A DNA stretch of 64,000 bases, from NCBI RefSeq assembly GCF_014695975.1, contig NZ_JACJPI010000042.1, forward strand, positions 1 through 64,000, written 5' to 3'. This DNA comes from Leptolyngbya sp. FACHB-321 (GTDB lineage Bacteria > Cyanobacteriota > Cyanobacteriia > Leptolyngbyales > Leptolyngbyaceae). Under the pieces are notes generated by a model that made no database searches, was not told the origin of the DNA, and saw only the letters and a program-made list of their open reading frames with translations. The translations under genes were made by a program, and so were the position numbers. Shown here piece after piece: positions 43,783-52,687 of this stretch (positions are counted from its first letter, which is position 1; each line of letters opens with the position of its first letter).

Positions 43783-44169
43783 CTAACTTGATTTCTCAAT
43801 GTCAGTCGTGCGACTGAAATAGGCTAGAACTTGACGTAGCCCAAACCAGCGCTCAAAAGACCATGACATTGCTACCAGGATCGTGATGCCGGGATATTTA
43901 ACGAACGCTGGTTCATTTTTCTCAAAGACAGCGTGCCCACCCAGCGCAAAAACCTGGGTCAGCACCAGGCAAAGCAGCGTGATCCGCCAGTCCAAAAAGA
44001 GATAAACGATAGCAGCGATCGCCAGAGCATTCGTGAGATGGTGCAATGCCTGGTTAATTGGGTTTTGGTGACTCGCAATAAAGTGCGCTTTTGCAGCCTG
44101 GAAGTAGCTCAAGGCATAGCCTCCGAAGTGTTTAGTCAGGGTTCTGGCACGATACCACAGACAAATCAT
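43783..44169 (-). CDS. Mpo1/DUF962-like membrane protein
   Basis: The 128-aa protein has the DUF962 pattern: AHFIASHQNPINQALHHLTN (H-x4-N-P-x-N-x4-H), two hydrophobic spans, and LGGHAVFEKNEPAFVKYPG (G-H-x-x-F-E-K-N-x-P). In yeast, Mpo1 of this family is a dioxygenase in the alpha-oxidation of 2-hydroxy fatty acids. The first 20 residues are poorly conserved and a later TTG start at YALSYFQ is possible. It lies 40 bp downstream of the hydroxylase gene. Confidence 0.72.
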   Translation of the reverse strand: MICLWYRARTLTKHFGGYALSYFQAAKAHFIASHQNPINQALHHLTNALAIAAIVYLFLDWRITLLCLVLTQVFALGGHAVFEKNEPAFVKYPGITILVAMSWSFERWFGLRQVLAYFSRTTDIEKSS

Positions 44170-44209
44170 GCACGCGTGTGAGCGATCAAAAGTCTTTGGA
44201 ATTGGGAGG

Positions 44210-44713
44210 CTACCACCAACGCAACTCGGTATAACCCAGCTCTGGGCGGCTCAACTCTTCCTCAGTCAACCAATCCACCAGCTTGTAGGTGCCAAAAACG
44301 TGATCCCACCAGTCTACCGCCAACCCAAAGTTGTGATGCCACATCCCATACTTGTGATGCACGTAGTGGACAGGCATCTTCATCCAAAAACACTTGTGAG
44401 GGTTTTCATGCTGAAGCTGGTGGGCGTAGGAAGAGAAGGCTGCAAAGGCAAGCCCACCCAAAAACCAACCCAGCCCTGCTTCTAGCGAAAAGAAGAACAG
44501 CAAGAGCATCACGACAAACGTGCCCTTCACGTAGTCAAAAAATTCCCACACAACGCCTTGCCCCTCATTACGACGATGATGGTCACGATGCCGCTCACCA
44601 AGCCGAAGCGGTGCGTGCATGAGGCGATGTACCCAATACTCCACTAGACTGGCGAGTACAAAGGCGATCGTGAACCAGACCAGCCCTGTCGCCACTTTCG
44701 TCAAGTCAGGCAT
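44210..44713 (-). CDS. sterol desaturase/fatty acid hydroxylase family protein
   Basis: The 167-aa membrane protein has the eight-histidine di-iron signature: HRLMH, HRDHH, and later VHYVHHKYGMWHHNFG. There are about three hydrophobic segments. Such enzymes hydroxylate or desaturate lipids, sterols or carotenoids (for example CrtR-like and 2-hydroxylases). It is followed by the Mpo1-like gene and lies divergent from the Rieske oxygenase across 313 bp. The substrate cannot be told. Confidence 0.9.
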   Translation of the reverse strand: MPDLTKVATGLVWFTIAFVLASLVEYWVHRLMHAPLRLGERHRDHHRRNEGQGVVWEFFDYVKGTFVVMLLLFFFSLEAGLGWFLGGLAFAAFSSYAHQLQHENPHKCFWMKMPVHYVHHKYGMWHHNFGLAVDWWDHVFGTYKLVDWLTEEELSRPELGYTELRWW

Positions 44714-45026
44714 AGATTCTCCTTCCTTACACCTACCTACCCAAAATTGAAGCGTACCGGATATTTCAAGATTTTGCTACTTGCAAAGCAGACAGCAGAA
44801 GCTAAAAGGCAGCATGAATGCAAAAAATGCGAAATGCAAAACGTCTCTCACTTCTGATGCTTCACTCTTCATCCCTCTCCCCTTACCCACCCTGGGCTTT
44901 TGTAAGCAAAGGTTAAGTGCTATCATGCACTCCAAGTTGAGCATCATTGAGCACTGAATGTATGCAACCGTAATAGTCTTGCAAGACGATCTTGTTGGCG
45001 AGGCGATCTAGCGGGAGGAGGAAGAA
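44714..45026. promoter_or_regulatory. 313-bp divergent promoter region between hydroxylase and Rieske genes
   Basis: The gap holds the promoters of both divergent units. The Rieske side ends in a strong RBS, GGGAGGAGGAAG, at 45,012-45,023. Part of the middle (44,860-44,890) is C/T-rich short-repeat DNA. No gene and no clear operator dyad is seen. Confidence 0.5.
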
Positions 45027-46193
45027 ATGGAACTGGCTACGACCTTAAAAAGTCAGGCAGTTCGATCGGGCGTGCGCCAGGCTGGCATCAACCCCAACCA
45101 TTGGTACGCTGTTGGTTGGGCAAAGCAGATCTCAGTGGGGCAAGTAATTCAGGTTGTGATCTGGCAGCAGGCGATCGCGGTTTATCGGGATGCCAACGGT
45201 ACTTTGCACGCACTTGAGGATGCTTGCCCCCATAAGGGCGTAGAACTGCATCGCGGTAAAGTGCAGGGACAGCATTTGGTGTGTCGCTACCACGGTTGGG
45301 AGTTCAATGCCTCAGGTCAATGTGTTAGTATTCCCTACCTACTAGAGGGGCAAAAGCTGCCCTGCGCTCAGGCGCGAAGCTATCCAATTCAAGAAAAATA
45401 TGGTTTGATCTGGGTGTTTCCGGGGGAGGCGGCGATCGCGGCAGACCATGAGCTACCTGTGATGAAAGAGTATGCCGAATCAGGATGGCTGCAAGTTCCC
45501 ATTAGCGGTCATTTTCAGGCTCATTTTTCTATATGCAACGAAAACTCAATGGACGTGTTTCATGGCTTCTTACACGAGAACCTACAAGGCTGGTTTAACC
45601 CGCGTCTACTGAAGTTGAATGAAACTGATCATGCAGTCCAGGCAGAATATCAGGTATCTTACAAAGGTCGTATGGCAAAGTTCTTAGGCTTAAGTGAACG
45701 GGCTGACCAAGTGACCACCTTGCCGATTACAGTAGAGTATCGCTATCCTCATTACCAAAGCAACTTGCAGGGCATCTCAGCACTGTATCTCATGCGGTTG
45801 CCAGTAAGCCCGGTTGAAAGTCGCTCGTTTGCGCTCTTCTTTTTCAGAATTCGCTTACCGCAGTGGCTACTCAAAGGGCTTGAGCCGCTGCTGCAAGTAT
45901 TGCTTGAGCGCTTTGTCTTGATGAAGTTTTTGTCTCAGGACATTGAAATGATGGAGAGTGAGCAGCGGCAATATTCAGCGTCTCCGCAGCGGCGTTACGT
46001 TGAGATTAACCCAGCCATTATTGCTGTTCAGCGGTTGATCGTGCGGCAGTTTGAACGCTTTACGCAAAGTTCTAGTCAAACCAACATGAATGGGCACAAA
46101 GAATTAGATTCAGTCGTCTCCCGCTCTGTAGCTGTTCCGCAGCACAGTTTTGCCCCTGATGAGCAGCGATCCGATCGCCCTGATTCTGTGTAG
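45027..46193 (+). CDS. Rieske non-heme iron oxygenase, terminal component
   Basis: The 388-aa protein has a Rieske [2Fe-2S] centre: C67-P-H69 in EDACPHKG and C86-x-x-H89 in CRYHGW. The mononuclear iron motif is N-S-M-D-V-F-H-G-F-L-H (about residues 170-182). It thus resembles ring- or alkyl-hydroxylating oxygenases. A hydrophobic pair (PQWLLKGLEPLLQVLLERF) near residue 300 may give membrane contact. No reductase gene is nearby. It is followed 231 bp later by the alpha-oxoamine synthase. The last 50 residues look disordered. Confidence 0.92.
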   Translation: MELATTLKSQAVRSGVRQAGINPNHWYAVGWAKQISVGQVIQVVIWQQAIAVYRDANGTLHALEDACPHKGVELHRGKVQGQHLVCRYHGWEFNASGQCVSIPYLLEGQKLPCAQARSYPIQEKYGLIWVFPGEAAIAADHELPVMKEYAESGWLQVPISGHFQAHFSICNENSMDVFHGFLHENLQGWFNPRLLKLNETDHAVQAEYQVSYKGRMAKFLGLSERADQVTTLPITVEYRYPHYQSNLQGISALYLMRLPVSPVESRSFALFFFRIRLPQWLLKGLEPLLQVLLERFVLMKFLSQDIEMMESEQRQYSASPQRRYVEINPAIIAVQRLIVRQFERFTQSSSQTNMNGHKELDSVVSRSVAVPQHSFAPDEQRSDRPDSV

Positions 46194-46424
46194 GCAATTG
46201 TACTCATACAGTTATATGCGCCTTAAAGTACGCTCAAAAATAACTGTCTTTGTGTCTACAACTGCAAAAGTTGGCATAATACCGTTCTATGCATCTAGTT
46301 AATACAGTTCAAGCCAACATTCATGCAAAATTGTGTTGGGCTGGATAGCCAATAATTTGCTAGGAAAATATACTGTTGGGCAAGAAGCGAGTCGGCTGTC
46401 TACAAAAGGTGAGAGGAGTTTACT

Positions 46425-47702
46425 GTGCAAGTTGTTAAGGAGTACATCCAGCGCTGGTACGAGAGTGGGCTAGACCCCGATATCTACATTTGCCATAAAA
46501 AGCAGGGCAACCTTGTAGACATTGAAGAAGAAGCGACTGGCAAACGTCGGACGGTTCTCACCTTCTGCACAAACGATGTGCTAGGACTAACCCAGGAAGA
46601 GGCAGTTAAGCAGGCAGCCGTCGATGCGATTTGGCAGTATGGTACGTCCAATAGCTCGGTTTCAGCGTTAAGCGGTCGCATTGATCTACATCGACAGCTA
46701 GAGAACGAAATTTCGGCATTTAAAGAGTTGCCACATACTCAGCTTTTTCTCAATGCGTGGATGGCGATGCAGGCGTTGGTTGATGCCTTTTGCCATTTAG
46801 CGATTCCAGTACCCAACTTTCAGCACACGCGCGAAACGTTGATTTTGACCGATGTGCTGAATCACGGCTGCATTGTCTCAGCGCTGGCACACTCTGGCAC
46901 TCGCTCTGGCAAGATGTTTGGTCACAATCCACGGGTGCGAGTACGTGCGTATCGCCACTGCGATATGGAAGATCTTGCCCGCCGCTTACAGCGCTATGCC
47001 CGTCCTGACGATCGCATCATGGTTGTTTCTGATGCGGTGTTTTCGATGGATGGCGACATTGCGCCCCTGCCGCAGATGCTCGATGTCATGAGCAACTATG
47101 AGGGCAGCGTCCTTGTCATGGATGAGGCTCATGCTAGTGGGGCGATCGGTGCTACAGGTCGCGGCATCTACGAACACTTTGGACTTCGCCCTCAGCAGAC
47201 CCTGGAACGGGGCGTTGTACCGTTGATTATGACTACTTTTTCCAAGTTTGCTGCTTCAGCCGGAGCTGCCATCAGCAGCCACGTTGCCGAACTAAAACCG
47301 CTGCTGGATGTATCACCCACGTCGATCGGTACAATTTCGCTACCGCCGCCAACGACTGCTGCCGCTTTAGAAAGCATTCGTATTGTCCGGCGTGAGCCAG
47401 AGCGGGTTAAGCAGCTACAAGAAAACAATCGCTACCTGCGAGCAAGTCTTGCAGCCAATGACTTTATGGCGATTGGCGAAACTAACGTAGTGCCTGTCAT
47501 CTTGCCGCCTGAAATCAATCCGAAGCTTTATGCTAGGCAGCTCATGGAATACGGCATTTGGGTTTCACCCATCTGGTTCATTGCCAAACCACGTATTCGC
47601 GTTACCGTCAACGCGCTTCATACAAAGGAAGACATGGATCGTCTAGTAACGACGATGGTCAAAGTGCGCGATTTAGTTTACAAGCCCACCATTAGCGCCT
47701 GA
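46425..47702 (+). CDS. alpha-oxoamine synthase family PLP enzyme (AONS/KBL/SPT-like)
   Basis: The family condenses an acyl-CoA with an amino acid, losing CO2 (examples: 8-amino-7-oxononanoate synthase, serine palmitoyltransferase). The 425-aa protein has TFCTNDVLGL, LTDVLNHGCIVSAL, MDEAHASGAIGATGRG (PLP Asp/His, about 233-236) and the Schiff-base Lys274 in TTFSKFAASAG. The usual G-x-G-x-G-x-R-x-x-x-G strand is altered to GTSNSSVSALSGR, so it is not a standard BioF or HemA. The GTG start has RBS GAGGAG. No bio genes are near; neighbours are lipid-type oxygenases. Confidence 0.88.
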   Translation: MQVVKEYIQRWYESGLDPDIYICHKKQGNLVDIEEEATGKRRTVLTFCTNDVLGLTQEEAVKQAAVDAIWQYGTSNSSVSALSGRIDLHRQLENEISAFKELPHTQLFLNAWMAMQALVDAFCHLAIPVPNFQHTRETLILTDVLNHGCIVSALAHSGTRSGKMFGHNPRVRVRAYRHCDMEDLARRLQRYARPDDRIMVVSDAVFSMDGDIAPLPQMLDVMSNYEGSVLVMDEAHASGAIGATGRGIYEHFGLRPQQTLERGVVPLIMTTFSKFAASAGAAISSHVAELKPLLDVSPTSIGTISLPPPTTAAALESIRIVRREPERVKQLQENNRYLRASLAANDFMAIGETNVVPVILPPEINPKLYARQLMEYGIWVSPIWFIAKPRIRVTVNALHTKEDMDRLVTTMVKVRDLVYKPTISA

Positions 47703-48030
47703 TCGTGCTTAGAAGCTGTGAGGAGCCGCTAGCCCAAAGGTGAGCGACCCTCACCCACCTTTCAACTTGAAAGCACGATCGGAGTAAGTGAAAAAATTAT
47801 TGTTAGCACCAAAGCAGCTCTTTGGTGCTAGAAGGTTCTAGGCGCTAGCTGGTATCAGAGGTTGTTTGAGTGTCTGGCGGTCTAACCTGCAACCACGTAG
47901 GCAAAACTCGCCAACATAGACTACTAAAACGAGGCTTTGAAGCCTACGGTGGCAGGTTATAGCTCTTTGGGTCAGGCTTCACTAATGTCAGTGGAGTCAC
48001 AGCTGTAGTCGCTAAAGCGACAGGAAGCTG
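47702..48030 (+). other. structured intergenic region with four strong stem-loops
   Basis: Stem 1: GATCGTGCTT (47,702-47,711) with AAGCACGATC (47,770-47,779), enclosing GGTGAG/CTCACC. Stem 2: TAGCACCAAAG-CAGCT-CTTTGGTGCTA (47,804-47,830), 11 bp perfect. Stem 3: AACCTGC...GTAGGC (47,884-47,902) with GCCTAC...GCAGGTT (47,942-47,958), partly overlapping AGGCTT-TG-AAGCCT. Stem 4: CAGCT-GTA-GTCGCT-AA-AGCGAC-AGGA-AGCTG (48,000-48,030). None has a U-run suited to a + strand terminator. It may be a structured RNA, or the remains of IS200/605-type ends. The rest of the gap to 48,259 shows no gene. Confidence 0.55.
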
Positions 48031-48259
48031 GGCTTTCAACCTATCTCTCAAAGATGATTCGCGATCGCACGTTTGCTCTGTTTTGCTCTGCTAATCGCTA
48101 TCGGTAGAGACATTAAGGGGAAGCTACCCACTGGTTCATTTTTCAACATCATATGTGTGCTGTATTGCAGATCAGCAGCGACCATTTGCCCAACAGCGCC
48201 TCTCGATTTCTAGGCTTGAGCAAAGTGGTAACCTTATCTCAATCCTGCCTGGTTCGTAT

Positions 48260-49666
48260 ATGTCGCAGAAAAATGAAATGCCAGTGCTAGTGCTTGCACT
48301 CCTACTTACAGTTGGGGTGTTAGGTGCCGGTTTTTGGTGGTTAATGCCGAAAGCAGGTATCAAGCTTGGTTCTCAGCTAACCACTCAGGAAAACACATCC
48401 GTTGATGATCGTATCAGCCAGGGAGAACGCAGCTTAGTTCAGGCAGAAAGCAAAGCTAATAATCCCGTCTTTGTACAGGCAAAACAGGCAGGCATTCAGG
48501 CAATGGCTGCAAAGCAGTATGGCGAAGCAACTGCACAGTTTCAGTTGGCGCTGCAATCAGCCCGTAATGCACCTGAAACGGCGATTTATTTGAACAATGC
48601 CTATATTGGCACTAAACGTTCTCATACGATCGCGGTAGCCGTACCCATTGGCAGCGACCCCAACGGCAGCTTAGAAATTTTGCGGGGAGTAGCGCAGGCG
48701 CAGCTAGAATTTAACACCATCAGGCAGGCGATTCCACTTAAAGTCGTAATTACCAATGACGACAACAACCCTAATACAGCTCAACAAATTGCCAACACAC
48801 TGGTGGAAATGCCTGATGTGTTGGGAGTAATCGGTCACTACGCCAGCGATGTCACGCTGGCAGCAGGCAATGTCTATAACGCGGGTGGATTGGTAAGCAT
48901 CTCTCCCATTAGCTCTACCGTAAAACTTTCGGGTTTCGGTAAGTACATCTTTAGGACAGTGCCCAGCGACTATGTTGCAGCAAGAGCGCTGGCAGACTAT
49001 GCTATTAAACGTTTGCAGCAAAAAAAGGCAGTCGTCTTCTTCAACTCTCAGAGTGCCTACAGCCAATCGTTAAAAGCGGAGTTTGTCACTGCGATCGCCC
49101 TTTCAGGTGGGCAAGTATCCGCTGAGTTTGATTTGTCGGCTCCTAATTTTAGCGCCGCTCAGGCAGTTAATCAGGCGTTGAAACAGGAGGCTCAACTGCT
49201 GATGCTAGCGGCAAATACAGGCACCCTTGATCAGGCACTTCAGGTTGTGCAGATTAATCAGCGCCGTCTGAGTCTAGTGGGCGGGGATGATGTCTATGCA
49301 CCGAAGACCTTAGAGGTTGGTGGAACCCAAGCAGAGGGTATGGTGCTGGCGGTGCCGTGGCATATTGACGGCAACCTTAAGTCTGCTTTTCCCAGACAGT
49401 CGCGTCAACTTTGGGGTGGTGATGTGAACTGGCGGACTGCCACTGCGTATGATGCGACGAAAGCACTTGCCGTCGCGATCGCCCGGAATCCCACTCGTTC
49501 AGGCGTACAACAAGCGCTGACAGCATCCGACTTTGCAGCAGCAGGGGCATCAGAGCCAGTGCGATTTTTGCCATCAGGCGATCGCAGTGTTGGAATTCAA
49601 CTGGTAAAAGTGGCCCCCGGTAAACGCTTTGGGTCAGGCATTGATTTTGTCCCCCTCGCTTGGTGA
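48260..49666 (+). CDS. ABC-type branched-chain amino acid-like substrate-binding protein, membrane-anchored
   Basis: From ATG 48,260 the protein (468 aa) starts with a signal/anchor segment MPVLVLALLLTVGVLGAGFWWLM. A short helical region with a TPR-like AAKQYGEATAQFQLALQSA follows. The main part is a type I periplasmic binding fold (TIAVAVPIGSDPNGSLEILRGVAQAQ, DVLGVIGHYASDVTLAAGNVY, VVFFNSQSAYSQSLKAEF). A longer frame from 48,155 is unlikely. No permease genes are adjacent, so it may act as a sensor or serve a transporter elsewhere. Confidence 0.85.
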   Translation: MSQKNEMPVLVLALLLTVGVLGAGFWWLMPKAGIKLGSQLTTQENTSVDDRISQGERSLVQAESKANNPVFVQAKQAGIQAMAAKQYGEATAQFQLALQSARNAPETAIYLNNAYIGTKRSHTIAVAVPIGSDPNGSLEILRGVAQAQLEFNTIRQAIPLKVVITNDDNNPNTAQQIANTLVEMPDVLGVIGHYASDVTLAAGNVYNAGGLVSISPISSTVKLSGFGKYIFRTVPSDYVAARALADYAIKRLQQKKAVVFFNSQSAYSQSLKAEFVTAIALSGGQVSAEFDLSAPNFSAAQAVNQALKQEAQLLMLAANTGTLDQALQVVQINQRRLSLVGGDDVYAPKTLEVGGTQAEGMVLAVPWHIDGNLKSAFPRQSRQLWGGDVNWRTATAYDATKALAVAIARNPTRSGVQQALTASDFAAAGASEPVRFLPSGDRSVGIQLVKVAPGKRFGSGIDFVPLAW

Positions 49667-49899
49667 ATAGCATCTAAATGGCTGGACGATTGCCTGAAAC
49701 CAACGATCGCCCAGTACTCAAGAGCTTTTCAATCGTATAGAACGATACGCTTTATTCAGTATTCTGGTCAGCATCATGTGCGAAAAAGATTCAGAATCAC
49801 AGGCTTTAACTGTAGCAAGCCCGTTTATAGAGGATTAAGATTCAGATGTGATCATCAATAGATCAATTGAGTAACGTCCTATTTCAAAGGGTTAGATAC

Positions 49900-50184
49900 G
49901 TGGCAGAAAGCACTGACAGCAAAAGAGAAAAGGAAAAATTCTTTTATCCAACTGCAACCTACCGAGGTGAATTTACGCCAGAACATCTAACGTTCAATGC
50001 CAATCTGCAAGAATTTGCTCAACGGGTCTCTCTCCTATGCGGTCTAGAAACAGGCGGCAAAATTCCACCGGGCGAAGCCTACAAGGAGATCAAGAAGCTG
50101 TGGGAACAACTCAAAGAGTCGAAGAAGGCGTTGCTTGATCAGGTAGAACGACCCCGACCAGAACTGCCAGAGGATGATAGCTAA
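49900..50184 (+). CDS. DUF7219-like small cyanobacterial protein
   Basis: The protein is about 94 aa, with GTG at 49,900 preceded by AAAGGG. It contains FFYPTATYRGEFTPEHLTFN, then NLQEFAQRVSLLCGLETGGKI and PPGEAYKEIKKLWEQLKESKK, all matching a small family widespread in cyanobacteria whose role is unknown. A TTG start at 49,867 would add 11 residues. The end is acidic. It is convergent with wecB, 2 bp apart. Confidence 0.78.
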   Translation: MAESTDSKREKEKFFYPTATYRGEFTPEHLTFNANLQEFAQRVSLLCGLETGGKIPPGEAYKEIKKLWEQLKESKKALLDQVERPRPELPEDDS

Positions 50185-50186
50185 CG

Positions 50187-51302
50187 CTAAACCTTAAAGT
50201 AGTCTTTGACGATCGCTAGAATCTGCTCGGCAGAGTCACCCTTCCCAAACGGATTGACTGCCATTGCCATTGCTTGATAAGCCTCTGTATTGCTCAAAAG
50301 CTCGCCTGCGGCTGCCAAAACGCGATCGGGGTCAGTTCCCACCAATTTGGCAGTTCCAGCCATGGTTGCTTCGGGGCGTTCAGTCGTCTCTCGCAACACC
50401 AAAACGGGCTTACCTAAACTCGGCGCTTCTTCCTGTAGACCACCCGAATCGGTCAGCAGTAAGTAGCAGCGCTGCATCGCGCCGATCAAAGCCGCATAGT
50501 CCAATGGTTCTGTCAAAAAGACTCTAGGATGCTTGCTCAGCATCGCCTGTAACGGTTCACGTACAGTAGGATTACGGTGTAGTGGCAATAGCAGCGCCGT
50601 ATCGGGAAACGCCTCTAAGATTTTTAGAAAGCTGTGAGCGATCGCTTGCAGTGGTTCACCCCAGTTTTCGCGACGATGCACCGTTGACAGCAAAACCCGA
50701 TACTTGCCCCACTCCAGGTTCGGTACATCACAGGCAGGTTGCTGTGCTGCCGTTTTTAGCAGTGCGTCAATTACCGTATTGCCCGTCTGGTAAATCTTAC
50801 CCAGAACACCCGATCGTTCCAGGTGTTCGACCGCTAGTGCCGTGGGTGCAAAGTGCAATTGAGTAATCTGAGAAACAAGGCGACGATTTGCTTCTTCTGG
50901 AAACGGATTGTAGAGATCATCGGTTCGCAAACCTGCTTCTACGTGCCCCACGGGAATTTTTTGATAGAACGCCGCTAAGGCTGCGGCAAATGCCGTTGTT
51001 GTATCGCCCTGCACAAGCACCAGCCGGGATTGCAGCGTTTGAAAGAGTGCTTCTAAGCCACGCAAGGTGAGATGAGTGATATCACTCAAGCTTTGGTTAG
51101 GTTGCATGATTGCAAGGTCATGATCAGGCGTTAACGCGAACAAAGCCATCACCTGATCGACCATTTCGCGATGTTGCCCGGTCAGAATGACCTGTGTGTC
51201 AAAAACTGAGCAAGCTTTGAATGCCTGAATCACCGGAGCCAGCTTAATTGCTTCTGGGCGCGTCCCCAAAATAATGCTGACTGGGATAGGAGTCTTCTGC
51301 AT
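50187..51302 (-). CDS. wecB: UDP-N-acetylglucosamine 2-epimerase (non-hydrolysing)
   Basis: WecB interconverts UDP-GlcNAc and UDP-ManNAc for surface polysaccharide. The 371-aa protein from ATG 51,302 has ILGTRPEAIKLAP, TGQHREMVDQV, VQGDTTTAFAAALAAFY, GHVEAGLRTDDLYNPFPEEANRRL, TVHRRENWG and TDSGGLQEEAPSLGKPVLVLRETTERPE, all conserved. The longer frame to 51,431 adds 43 residues unlike the family. It stands alone, as often in cyanobacteria. Confidence 0.95.
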   Translation of the reverse strand: MQKTPIPVSIILGTRPEAIKLAPVIQAFKACSVFDTQVILTGQHREMVDQVMALFALTPDHDLAIMQPNQSLSDITHLTLRGLEALFQTLQSRLVLVQGDTTTAFAAALAAFYQKIPVGHVEAGLRTDDLYNPFPEEANRRLVSQITQLHFAPTALAVEHLERSGVLGKIYQTGNTVIDALLKTAAQQPACDVPNLEWGKYRVLLSTVHRRENWGEPLQAIAHSFLKILEAFPDTALLLPLHRNPTVREPLQAMLSKHPRVFLTEPLDYAALIGAMQRCYLLLTDSGGLQEEAPSLGKPVLVLRETTERPEATMAGTAKLVGTDPDRVLAAAGELLSNTEAYQAMAMAVNPFGKGDSAEQILAIVKDYFKV

Positions 51303-51471
51303 GACGTTCAGTGAATGGAGTGAGCTAAAAACAGGCAACAACTGAAGGCAAGACTGCCCACGATCGCTGCCTGTTAATGATGACATCCTGACGCACGATT
51401 GCAGGAGCCATCGATCGATAAGGTTCGCCAAAAGTTATCTTCAAGAGCAGCATTGCACCAACGCAATAAAA

Positions 51472-51491
51472 AACCCGGTAAAAACCGGGTT
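51472..51491 (-). terminator. Rho-independent terminator of the 51.5-51.9 kb minus-strand gene
   Basis: AACCCGG-TAAAAA-CCGGGTT forms a 7-bp GC-rich stem. Read on the minus strand it is followed by TTTTTT, as needed for intrinsic termination. It lies about 55 bp after the stop of the small membrane protein gene. Confidence 0.8.
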
Positions 51492-51546
51492 CGTTCATCT
51501 TATATCGGGATGTTACAGATCAGAGCGTTGCAGATGACGTTGCCAC

Positions 51547-51921
51547 TTATCCTTTCACATCGCATGTCAGCGGGCAGGCTGCATACACGGATGTGTGTCG
51601 AGGATTAGCTTCGCCATGTAACCACCGGAACCAGGTTAAATCTTGAGGGTGAACACCCTTTAAGGTCAGGACAGCAGCGCCTAGCATAATGCCCAAAACG
51701 TTAAAGCTAAGAATACTGCCAGCAACAACAAGCACTGCACTTACTGGCAGCACGGATTGCAAAACAACGGCAAGCAAAGAGCCGATCGTCACCATAAGAA
51801 TAATCAAAGGAAAGCCAATGATGAGCAGACAAACCGTTAGGGCAAATGTCCAGATCAAAAAGCTTTTGATTGCCAAAATATAGTAGGTATTTCTAAAGCT
51901 TTGGCTCTGAGATAATGTCAT
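51547..51921 (-). CDS. small membrane protein, function unknown
   Basis: The 124-aa protein has two or three membrane segments (FLIWTFALTVCLLIIGFPLIILMV, LLAVVLQSVLPVSAVLVVAG, FNVLGIMLGAAVLTL) and a short soluble tail with two cysteines. A strong RBS (GGAGGCA) sits 7 bases before the ATG, and an intrinsic terminator follows, so it is a single-gene transcription unit. I do not recognise the family. Confidence 0.75.
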   Translation of the reverse strand: MTLSQSQSFRNTYYILAIKSFLIWTFALTVCLLIIGFPLIILMVTIGSLLAVVLQSVLPVSAVLVVAGSILSFNVLGIMLGAAVLTLKGVHPQDLTWFRWLHGEANPRHTSVYAACPLTCDVKG

Positions 51922-52687
51922 TGATTGCCTCCTAAATAAAGAATTGATGGTTTAATCAAAATGTTTTCTGGTTGCCTCACGCTCCAGTTGCGTAAGTTCT
52001 TCATAGTATAGGGAGAAGATTCGTGCTAGGTGAGTCCTTGTAGTGTAAATTTACAGTCTTGAGTAATTGTTTACCTTCGTGAGACTGGTTTGTAAGCGCC
52101 ACGGATAACCACCAGGCAACGCTCTTAGCAGCAAACTCAGCAGATTAGCCCTTAAAGGAACAAGATTGCTATCTGTTAAAACTGCACTTTTTGTAACATT
52201 TCTACCGAAATTACTATTAGACTTCTTGACTCATAATGCTTTGCGCTCCTAACAGAGCTGTACTGAAAATCACTTCTTGTAATCTCTCTTACGAGGGAGG
52301 GTAGCTACTGGCAGGGGCTACATCAAGTAATTTTTTACGTTCAGGCAGTTATTCGCTTCCGTCACTTTACTAATGAAGCCTTTGCTACAAACCCAACGCC
52401 TTAAGGCTTGCAGAGATGTCATTCTCTAATCACAAAAGCCTGCTTCAAGGTTAAGTCAAGCGACTGGAACTAAAGGGATGTTGCTACTATCAGCGTGCTG
52501 CATAGATAGTGGTCAAAAAGAACATTAGAACAGACATAAACCTTGAAACTTCCTTTGAGCAAGGGCTTCTATTCATCCCTCACCCTTTATCCTTTGGCTA
52601 TAAACATTTGAATCTCCTACTTTGGAAAGTGGCTAACCCAATTGCAAACGTTATTAGGCTAACAATGAAGCTTTCAGACAGCAGCGC
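51922..52687. other. 766-bp intergenic region, no gene recognised
   Basis: It contains the promoter of the small membrane protein (minus) and that of gor (plus). A 60-codon frame at 52,509-52,691 has a weak start and no recognisable features. No strong stem-loop or repeat was found. The base composition is more A/T-rich than the genes. Confidence 0.5.

Noticed and set aside
45027-47702. Saxitoxin-type biosynthesis
   Set aside because: Only broad enzyme classes are shared. There is no polyketide synthase module, amidinotransferase or carbamoyltransferase in the window.
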